From: Lepiota brunneoincarnata
Taxonomy: Eukaryota > Basidiomycota > Agaricomycetes > Agaricales > Agaricaceae
Length of the DNA stretch: 64,000 nucleotides
Assembly (NCBI GenBank): GCA_023014365.1
Contig: JAEBUN010000004.1
Location: forward strand, 1,674,001 to 1,738,000
Direction of reading: 5' to 3'
The notes beneath the pieces were generated by a model, which did not search any database, was not told the DNA's origin, and saw only the letters and a list, made by a program, of their open reading frames with translations. Positions 1-7,561 of this stretch are shown here, in pieces (positions within the stretch are counted from its first letter, which is position 1; every line of letters begins with the position of its first letter). The position numbers were made by a program, and so were the translations under genes.

Positions 1-472
1 CGAGTTCGGCATACGTATCCTCGTTGAGATCAATCTCGAGTTCGTCATCCTCTCCCCCGATTCTGATGACCTCCTCTTCTGGATCGCTGCTGCTCAAATA
101 CTCAGCTTGGTGTTCTTCCCCCTTTCGTCCGTTATCTTCCTCCTCGCCTGATGATTCCATGAGAACCTCTCCGCGGGCATAGTCGAGGATCTTGGGCTTT
201 TCATCCTGAGACTCGTGGGCTAACCGATAGTATCTTTTGAGATTGTCCTCGTGTTGAGTTTTCGGCAGGATCTCTGCCGTACTTGTCGACGCGGGCTGAG
301 GAGATCGCGCTGTAAGCAGAGGGTGAACCTAGTACCACAAGATCTACATACATGGCCTGGTCTGCTCAAATACAGACTTGAAGCGGTCGTCTACGACGAC
401 TTTCTGGTGCTTCCTTTTCGGACGGCGGAAGCGGGGATCTGTTTTGAGACGAGCAAAGCGGGGATCAGACAT
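1..472 (-). CDS. ESF1: ESF1 pre-rRNA-processing protein, 5' part (runs off the window)
   Basis: ESF1 is a nucleolar protein needed for early 18S pre-rRNA processing. The start at 472 gives MSDPRFARLKTDPRFRRPKR, then VVVDDRFKSVFE: the paired DPRF / DDRFKS blocks that open ESF1 proteins. After an intron of about 58 nt (donor GTATGT, acceptor CTCCTCAG) comes the conserved RVDKYGRDPAEN, then EDNLKRYYRL and a long acidic stretch (SSGEED, DELEIDLNED). RVDKYGR and EDNLKRYYRL lie in different frames. Removing one base from the T run at 259-262 (A run on the coding strand) joins them, so I suspect a sequence error in an essential gene. The rest of the protein lies beyond position 1. The gene is divergent from the repeat-peptide gene at 869. 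The family call is firm; the exact splice sites are inferred. Confidence 0.78.
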
Positions 473-868
473 GGACTGCAGGTAAGAGAGTTTTCACAGT
501 CACATGACATTCATTTTCGGAGATAGCAATGCAATGCCCCCAGTGACACTTTGTTGCCTGATGGCAGCTCTGTCTCCTTGACTATTTGCCCACGCCTTCC
601 CTCCCTTCCTACAAATACTCCGCGTCTCCATGTTGCCATGCTCTCCTCTGACAGCTGTTCTTTCTATCTCTCTTTTTCTTTCTTCCTCCGAGTCTTTCTG
701 TAGGTGCAACCTGCCCCGTGCTCCATTATCCACCCCAATTGACCTCCTTGTTCAGCCTTCCCCCTTCATTATTAGGTCGCAGGCGCTAGTCGCACGCACG
801 CACTACCTTTCATTCCCTGGTCGGATCCAGTCTCCAGCAAAACCCTCATCCAATCCCATCTTTTCGTC
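473..868. promoter_or_regulatory. Divergent intergenic region between ESF1 and the repeat-peptide gene
   Basis: About 400 bp between two outward-facing starts. It holds a long pyrimidine-rich stretch near 655-695 (CTTTCTATCTCTC...), typical of fungal transcription start regions, on the side of the peptide gene. A plus-strand open frame begins at an ATG at 630 and joins the repeat frame, so this stretch could instead be a 5' exon (see the peptide gene). No clear TATA box seen. Confidence 0.4.
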
Positions 869-1607
869 ATGCGCTCCTCATTCGTCGCCTCCGCCATTTT
901 GCTTGTTTTCAGTAGGACAAGCCGTGAGCATCCCAATGCCCATGCCCATGGCAGTAAGTGCTCTCCCCCTTAACCCCAACACTCAGAGAGCTGAAAAAGT
1001 CCCCAAGCATGCCCTCGAGCAACGTGAATTCGCACCCATCCACGCCTACGTCCGCCGTCAAGACATTCCTGTCGAGGATGCCGTCAAAGCGCCCCAGGGT
1101 GTCATCGTTCCCTACAACAAACGAGAGTTCGCCAAACGGCAGGACATTCCCGTCGAGGATGCAGTCAAGGCTCCCCAGGGCGTCATAGTCCCCTACAATA
1201 AACGGGATCACGTTCGCCGCCAGGATATCCCTGTCGAGGATGCCGTCAAAGCGCCCCAGGGTGTCATCGTTCCCTACAATAAACGGGGGCTTGTCAAACG
1301 ACAGGACATCCCCGTTGAGGACGCAGTCAAGGCTCCCCAGGGTGTCATCGTTCCTTACAATAAGCGGGACCACGTTCGCCGCCAGGATATCCCTGTTGAG
1401 GATGCCGTCAAAGCGCCCCAGGGTGTCATCGTTCCCTACAACAAGCGAGAGTTTGCCAAACGCCAGGACATCCCCGTCGAGGATGCAGTCAAGGCCCCCC
1501 AGGGTGTCATCGTTCCTTATAACAGGCGGGATCTGGTTCGCCGTCAGGACATCCCTGTCGAGGACGCCGTCAAAGCTCCGCAAGGTGTGATCGTTCCCTA
1601 CAACTGA
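869..1607 (+). CDS. Secreted Kex2-processed repeat peptide precursor (seven identical 20-mers)
   Basis: Not a named family; it has the layout of fungal Kex2-processed repeat precursors (alpha-factor-like). Seven identical 20-residue cores (QDIPVEDAVK...VIVPYN) start every 81 nt from 1059 to 1545. They are separated by spacers KR-EFA-KR, KR-DHV-RR, KR-GLV-KR, KR-DHV-RR, KR-EFA-KR and RR-DLV-RR. The last copy ends directly at the stop codon. Kexin cleavage after KR/RR would release the 20-mer plus a tripeptide, and an N-terminal Gln could become pyroglutamate. Upstream, ATG 869 opens a signal-peptide-like sequence (MRSSFVASAILLV) in another frame. Dropping one T from the run at 906-909 joins it to GQAVSIPMPMPMA and the pro-region. 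Alternatives: the single open frame from ATG 630, or an exon 630-699 spliced (GTAGGT...TTTTCAG) to 913. No tailoring gene such as a UstYa/DUF3328 oxidase lies nearby. The repeat part is certain; the start is not. Confidence 0.75.
1059..1604 (+). repeat. Seven-copy 81-bp tandem coding repeat
   Basis: Core repeats begin at 1059, 1140, 1221, 1302, 1383, 1464 and 1545; the last is 60 bp plus a stop. Protein cores are identical; DNA differs at synonymous sites. Copies 1, 3, 5 and 7 use cct and gcc-gtc-aaa; copies 2, 4 and 6 use ccc and gca-gtc-aag, giving a 162-bp higher-order period. Confidence 0.97.
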
Positions 1608-1937
1608 ACGGACCGGTTCTGTTCATAGCACATTGGCATTGGGCGCGGCTAGGATCCTGATTGATGGTGATGTGTTTCGTAGTGATGATCAGTGATGCTG
1701 TATCATTAGTGGACCGCGTGGATGTTATTCAGTGCATTCGTTCTTTTTCTATACTGGTATCCTTAGTAATTGTTGGGGACAACTCAGGCGTAAGCCACCG
1801 ATGCCTTTGTAATTTGGACGACAATACATGAGACTCGGAGGTTAGAAACCGACGCCAGTGGGGAACTTGAGTTAATGGTATTGTCATACCGTGGAATGCC
1901 CTGCTCTCGCATACAACCCAGCCGTTTGACAGGGCAA
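1608..1937. other. Convergent 3' intergenic region
   Basis: About 330 bp between the stop of the peptide gene (plus) and the stop of the thiolase (minus). It holds the two 3' ends. I see no gene, repeat or RNA in it. Confidence 0.5.
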
Positions 1938-3650
1938 CTACTCTCGCAAAAATATTGCGGCAGCACCCATCCCAGTGCCAATACACATCGAAGTGAGCAA
2001 CACCTATTGATCCGGTTGGTACACGCGCTCTAGTGATGATACGTGTTAAACCCACCTTCCCGTTCCTCCGGCGCAGCTCGTTGAGACCGGTTGCAATCTG
2101 ACGTGCACCAGTGCAGCGTAGTTAAGAAACCAGATAAGCCGGAGTTGGCCGGTCCCAAGAGGAGAATACTTATCTAACGGATGGCCGAATGCAATTGCGC
2201 CCCCGTTGACGTTTACCTGATCGTAACAATCAGGACGAATAAATCCGAGTTTCATTGTTAAACCTTACCCTTTCACTATAAGCAATGTAAGAACAATTTA
2301 AGAATGGGGCCATTGTATGAGCGACTCACGCAGGAATTTTCAGGGTCTTCACACAGTAGACGCATTGCGAAGCAAATGCTTCGTTAATCTAGAAATAACA
2401 TCAGAAGCCAAGCATCCCTCCAACGAGCAGCAGGCTCACTTCGAAGAGGTCAACGTCCTCGATTGTCAAACCTGCAATCTCCAATGCTTTACGGACTGCA
2501 TAAATAGGACCAATGCCCATGATGCGAGGAGGAAGGCCTTGGCGCACCGGGTCAGTGATAAATATCAGTGACAGGAAGGAGCCTATTACCCGTAATAACC
2601 GTCGTGATATATTTCGCCAAAATTGACAGCCCCAGCTCTTCTGCCTTTTTCCTCGTCATTAGCAACACTGCGGCGGCACCATCGGTGATTTGACTAGCAT
2701 TCCCACCGGTCGTAGTGGCTTTTCCCCACTGCGGAAAGGCGGGACGGATCTTCCCCAAGGTTTCCATCGTAGTGCCGTACCGGATTCCATCGTCTTGAGT
2801 CACGACGACTTGTTTCCTTTCGCCAGTCTTGGGGTCCGTTTGAAACACAGTAAAAGGAACGATCTCTCCTGCGAAATACCCCAGTTTTTGGGCACGCTCA
2901 GCTTTCCGAAAGGATTCGGCAGCGAAGATATCTTGCTCATCGCGGGTAACATTGAATTCGGCTGCTACATTTTCACTTGTCCATCCCATACGCTCCTTAC
3001 AGTCGCTGAGCTGCTGGATTGCTAGACACAAGTTCACTTTGTTCAGGCCCGCCATTGTCGGGACTAGGCAATAGTTAATGGCAGGAGGTCGGCTCCGGGG
3101 GAACATTTTGTGGACGTACTTTGCCGACATGCTCTCTACACCGACGGCCAGTCCAATTTCAATCGTGCCACTTTTGATTTGGTTGGCGATGGTGCTAACA
3201 GCCATGAGTCCGCTCGAGCAGAACCTGTTCACAACTTGGACAGGTGTTGTCTCGGGGAAGCCCGCGGCGAGTGCTGCTGAACGTGCGGGGTACATCGCAT
3301 CTGGGGTCAAGACTGTGCCAACACAAATGTCGCCAACCAGCCTAGGATCGATCTTTGAGTGAGCGATGGAGTGCTGGTAGGGAGGATATTCAGCGAATCT
3401 GCTTGGGCCTGGTGTGGGGCCATACCTTGTATATCTCAAGCAACAACTCGTCAGTTCTGGGCAGGAATGAGTATAATAAATAGAGATTCTTGAACAAAGT
3501 TTACCTTGCGTCTCTGAACCCCCCTTTCTTGGCCTTGCACAGCGGAGAGCGAATGGCCATGGTAATGACGACGTCGTCAGGATTCTTGCGTTCATGGGCT
3601 GCCAACGCGTAGGGCTTGAAGTGGCCGGCAAGTTGCTTAACTCGTTCCAT
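1938..3650 (-). CDS. POT1: 3-ketoacyl-CoA thiolase (acetyl-CoA C-acyltransferase), probably peroxisomal
   Basis: Thiolase carries out the last step of beta-oxidation, splitting 3-ketoacyl-CoA into acetyl-CoA and a shorter acyl-CoA. The start at 3650 gives MERVKQLAGHF, close to a PTS2 signal (R-V-x2-L-A-x-H, then F instead of L/A), which points to peroxisomes. Family motifs in order: VGDICVGTVL, VVNRFCSSGL with the nucleophilic Cys, QDIFAAESF, GNASQITDGAAAVLLM, INEAFASQC (catalytic NEAF), NVNGGAIAFGHP (catalytic His) and CIGTGMGAA with the second Cys. The protein ends shortly after MGAAAIFLRE, as the family does. There are several introns. One, at 2118-2173, needs AT-AC borders to rebuild GHPLGCTGARQ. 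The gene faces away from the TatD gene, 85 bp apart. Confidence 0.93.
2118..2173 (-). other. Probable AT-AC intron in the thiolase gene
   Basis: Read on the minus strand, the exon ends GGCCATCCGTTAG. The 56-nt intron starts ATAAGTATTC and ends TTTCTTAACTAC, and the next exon starts GCTGCACTGG. Splicing there gives GHPLGCTGARQ, the thiolase consensus. I found no GT-AG pair that keeps the frame and these residues. ATAAGT is the U2-type donor with its first G changed to A; it is not the U12 donor ATATCC. Confidence 0.65.
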
Positions 3651-3735
3651 TGTGATAGTTTGAAGGGAGGCGGTAGACCCGGCCGGTTACTTGAGTCGCT
3701 GATGTCATTTTCTCCTACTCATCTGTCTCAACATC
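3651..3735. promoter_or_regulatory. 85-bp bidirectional promoter, thiolase / TatD
   Basis: Only 85 bp separate two outward-facing start codons, so both promoters and 5' UTRs must overlap here or lie within the neighbouring genes. No TATA box seen. Confidence 0.55.
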
Positions 3736-5254
3736 ATGCCAGTCACTGTCGTCCCAAACACAAGTGCATACAACCCCATTGCCCTTGACCGCCTGCGATT
3801 TATTGGTCAGAAACATCCTTTTCCCCACTCACTCTCTAACATCTCCCCCACTAGATATCGGAGGTTTAGGTTACCTGCTTTCTTCTCTCTATGTGAGCTT
3901 ATTGTTGCCCCTGCAGTCAACTTGACAGATCCCGTATTCCGCGGAGTGTATCACGGCAAACCAAAACACGATAGTGCTGCCCATGTGCTTTCTATCTCGA
4001 GGCATATCATGATAACCTGTAATACACAGATGATCTTGAAGAAATGAAAAAACGTGCTCAACATGCAGGCGTTAAATCAATGATCATAACAGGTACCAGC
4101 CTGCGCGAGTCGCGTCGCGCCATCGAACTAGCCAAAGAGCACGGTCAGCCACCTTTTTCCCGGATCCAACTGGCATAGGCTGTCGTCCGATCAAAGTATA
4201 TGAACATGCCCACCAGGTTTTTATGCCACTGTAGGTTGCCACCCAACTCGTACAACCGATTTCGAGAAGCACAAGAATGGACCTGAAGCCTATCTCAAGG
4301 ATCTAGAAGATGTCATGGCTGCAAACTTGACAGGCCGAGGAAGAGTTGTCGCTCTTGGGGAATTGGGCTTAGGTGTGTATCTTCTCCGGACAGTCGATTG
4401 CTAGGACTTAATATATTAGCCCACGCGATCTAGATTACGATCGAGTCCACCATGTTCCTGCGGACATTCAGAGAAAGTACTTCCGGATGCAGTTATCTCT
4501 TGCAAAGAAATACCATCTTCCGTTATTCCTACATTCCCGCGCCGCCCACGCTGATTTTGTCAAGATTCTTACAGAAGAAGGATTCGGGTCGAACGGCGGC
4601 AAAGATGTCGGAGGTGCTGGAGGGGTTGTCCATAGTTTTACAGGAACTGCAGAAGAAGCGCAGAACTACGTTCGTGCCTGTCCTTGTTCTCAGGTATGAT
4701 ACTCAACATGTCGAAACAGATGAGCATGGGCTTTCACATAAGGTAGGCTGCCAAATCTCCTACCAGCCCCACTGACTCACGAGGAGACTCTTTACAGTCT
4801 GAATGGCTGCTCACTCAAGACGCCCGAAAACCTACAAGCAGCACGGTCGATCCTCCCTCGGTGGGTTCTTTTCGAAACTGGTAACCACCGTGATCTTCCG
4901 TCTAGCCCCGACCACTCTCACACACCTCTCCTCTTACCAGACTCCCCCTGGTGCACACTTACCTCTACACACGCCTCGAAGCCTTATCTCGACGAGTTCC
5001 CTTCAAAGTATCGGACAGTCTTCTTCCCGCCCGCAACCCGGCCCGATCGCTTCATCATGGGCAAACCGACCAAGGGTCGTAACGAACCGACTGCCATAGG
5101 CGGCATCGTGTGGGTCGTATACTGCTTGCACCGACAAGCACAAGCATTAGAGGGCGACAAGAAGGTGGAAGAGGTACCCTACTGGAAGATTGTCCAGAAG
5201 GCATACAAGAATACTGTTGAGCTGTTTAAGTTGCAGGAGTTGGCTGATGCATGA
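3736..5254 (+). CDS. TatD-family metal-dependent deoxyribonuclease (TATDN1-like)
   Basis: TatD nucleases are TIM-barrel metal-dependent DNases. The start MPVTVVPNTSAYNPIALDRL leads to RFI + DIGVNLTDPVFRGVYHGK, MIITGTSLRESRRAIELA, YATVGCHPTRT, VVALGELGLDYDR (metal Glu), QLSLAKKYHLPLFLHSR, GVVHSFTGT (metal His), GFHISLNGCSLKTPEN and LFETDSPWC (metal Asp), the full set of family blocks. I count about seven introns. DIGV comes from a 9-nt micro-exon at 3855-3863. A 50-nt intron with donor GTTCGT joins QNY to MSMGFHI. The sequence ends FKLQELADA before the TGA at 5252. No break seen. Confidence 0.92.
3855..3863 (+). other. 9-nt micro-exon in the TatD gene
   Basis: The acceptor CCCACTAG is followed by ATATCGGAG and the donor GTTTAG; the next acceptor is CCTGCAG. 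Joined as att-g|at-atc-gga-g|tc-aac it encodes RFIDIGVN, the first conserved block of eukaryotic TatD proteins. Confidence 0.65.
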
Positions 5255-5815
5255 GCTTGAGCTCGTGCTCATTCGACGTGGCGGCAGCAATGACAGGAGT
5301 TTCAGCTGCTCTACTGTCGTTATACTGGATCTGTAACATGTTTGTCGCGGTGATCGTACTCTGCGTGCAGATGCGTGTTGTGCGGAAATGAACGGTATAC
5401 AGGCTATTCATTATGTCAATACTGACAAAAAAGGGGAAAGGCTATGGATATGTGTATATGCTTACGTTGTATGAGGAGTTAGGGATGTGTATGTATGTTA
5501 AGGAACGAGTAGAAAGATATAGTAATTGTGAGGGTGGCGTTCGGGGAATAAACATATGGATGGGGAAGGGCAGGGAAATAAATATAATCCGGAAAGGTGG
5601 AAAAAAGTCTAATGGATGGAGAGATATATACAAACCAACCTCGTTTGGGCCCACGTTCATTACCATGACCCAGACACCATTATAACATCATCTGTCCAGG
5701 ATTCTGTTCACCCAATCATTCGACCCGGTGTCCAAGTCTAGCCGAAACGAAGTCATCTAATCCCCTCCTTGCTTCCTCATCGACATCATGTCCAGAATAG
5801 ACCTACTCTGACGAC
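5255..5815. other. Convergent 3' intergenic region, TatD / Skt5-like
   Basis: About 560 bp between two stop codons. It is A/G-rich from about 5420 to 5630 (many GGAAAGG-like runs). The small open frames here have no family features and read as chance. No RNA gene or mobile element seen. Confidence 0.45.
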
Positions 5816-7454
5816 CTACATGATGACGCAATCCTTATCTTTGTCCTTTGCGTTCTTCCCCATCTCCGAATCCCCCTGCCCACGGTGTAGTACAGACCCT
5901 GGTCCGCCTGGTTGATGCATAGGTCCATTCTGTGTATTCTTCAGTCGCTGTGTTGCACGCTTATCCCCTTTCTCTGCGGCACGTTTGTAATAAGACATTG
6001 CTCTAAATAAACCTCAGGTGATGGCTGAATTCACGAGAGGGTCAACATACTCTTGCATATTAGCCGGAGTGCCGATGCCCACTTCCAGAAAATAGCCGCA
6101 AGCGTACATGGCCTTTGCAAGCCCAGCCTCTGCGGCTTTCTGGGCCCACAGAAAAGCTTCTGTGTCGGATTGCGGAAGGACACCAGGGGAACCAACAAGG
6201 TACCATGCTGTCAGCGCGAAACATGCATCCCGATGGTTCTGTTGCGCAGCAATATTCTACCAAAACAGGGATGAGAACGAAGCCATGGAAAAAGAGGGAC
6301 AGCGCACATAGTAATGAATTGATAATGCAGGATCCTGGGGGCATCCCATCTTTCCGTATTCGTAGCACTCTCCTAACCGATATGCACTAGGTGCATAGCC
6401 CAGTTCTGCAGCTTGTGCCAATAACTCGGTCGAGTATTCATAATCAACGAAGACAACGTTGTCGATACCGCGCTCGTGTAACAATGCCAGTTCGTGGAGT
6501 GCATGTGGGAACTCGGCTGTGGCATGCTCTGCGCTTCTCTTCAGCCACTTGACACCCTCTTTTGGGCTCTTTGAAAGGCCGAGTTCGCCGTTGAGTTCAG
6601 CAATTCCCAGACGATACATGGCGCCAGGATGGAGGGCTGCTGCTGCCTTGCGAAAAAATTGGAGGGCTTTGGCCGATTCCCTGCGGCACCCCCAGCCATT
6701 TTCACAACAAGTTCCGGCACGATACGCAGCATCGGGATGACCATGCTTTGCGGCGAGTACGAAGAGGGGGTAAGGCCCGGTCAAAGTCTTGTTTTCCTTT
6801 GACGGTTCCGATGCCATTAGCGTAGCAATCAGCAAGAAAGTATTGGCTTGCAGGGTGTCCTCTATCGGCAAGGCGTTTCAAGAGTGATGTAGCTTCTCGG
6901 ATGAGATCTTCCCGCTTTTCCAAGGCCTTTTCAACTTGGAGGAGATTTCCTGGTGTATTCGGGGGGATGGGAAGAGATTTGGAAGCGTCGATCATGAACA
7001 CGGCAAATTCGAACTGAAGATCAGGATCCTGAGTCTTCTTAGCATTTGCACGGTATAACTCAAGTGTCCGTTCATGGGAAAGGAGCGCAGCCTGCTTTCC
7101 TGGACGGAGGTGAGAGTGGTCGAGGATGGGGCCATTCGGAGGCGGGGAGGGTGCACGGATAGATTGTGTAGCGACGGAGCTGGCGTTTTGATAGGGGATG
7201 TGGTGTGGCTCTGGCAGGAGGTTGCCAGTGTAGGAAGGCTGGAGAGCAGGCTGACTATTGGAGGGGGTTGCGGCGAAGAAGTCATCATGGTCATCGTCGT
7301 CTGGGACATGGAGGTCGTTGTGGGGCGGGGAGGGCGAGTGTTCATATTCATCGCCGAGGTTGTCTTCAATCTGTCGTTGCTGGATGAGCGGGTCGTGGCT
7401 GGGGTTGTCCCAGGGTTGCGGATGCCATGCAGCGGGGGCGATGGGAGCCTCCAT
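5816..7454 (-). CDS. Sel1-repeat chitin synthase III activator (Skt5/Chs4-like), CaaX-terminated
   Basis: Skt5/Chs4 proteins bring chitin synthase III to its site and activate it at the plasma membrane. From 7454 the protein opens with a Pro/Asp-rich, low-complexity N-terminus of about 120 residues. A run of Sel1/TPR-like repeats follows: LADRGHPASQYFLADCYANG, HGHPDAAYRAGTCCENGWG, LHPGAMYRLGIAELNGELG, AELGYAPSAYRLGECYEYG, AQKAAEAG, YKRAAEKGDKRA. The C-terminus is DCVIM, a CaaX box for prenylation that fits yeast Chs4. One extra base in the run of five Gs at 6766-6770 (C run on the coding strand) splits ...DFDRALP from LFVLAAKHG, very likely a sequence error. The gene shares a 107-bp promoter with EXO84. 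Confidence 0.87.
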
Positions 7455-7561
7455 TTGAGTGAGGATGGTGGTAGTCAGAAGAAAGTCACGTTAATTAATT
7501 ATTTAATTTGCTTTCATTTATTTGCTCCTCACCGTCACCCACAACGCTCAGGAGCCTGTCG
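7455..7561. promoter_or_regulatory. 107-bp bidirectional promoter, Skt5-like / EXO84
   Basis: Outward-facing starts 107 bp apart. It contains an AT-rich segment (TTAATTAATTATTTAATTTG, about 7491-7510), the only likely TATA-like element. Sharing may co-express two proteins that both act in polarised wall growth. Confidence 0.5.

Noticed and set aside
909..1583. 224-codon antisense open frame over the peptide repeats
   Set aside because: It is open only because the 81-bp repeat carries no stop in that frame; its sequence is a mirror of the repeat, with no start context or signal peptide.
1240..1590. Second plus-strand frame over the repeats (PSRMPSKRPRVSSFP...)
   Set aside because: Same cause: a stop-free shadow frame of a repeat. 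Synonymous changes in the main frame alter amino acids here.
630..1607. Fungal RiPP (dikaritin-like) cluster around the repeat precursor
   Set aside because: The precursor layout fits, but I see no UstYa/DUF3328 oxidase, tyrosinase or methyltransferase within the window. Only the precursor is supported.
2400..2560. Premature stop in the thiolase after DLFEV
   Set aside because: A normal intron (GTGAGC...TTTCTAG) removes it and rebuilds INEAFASQC.
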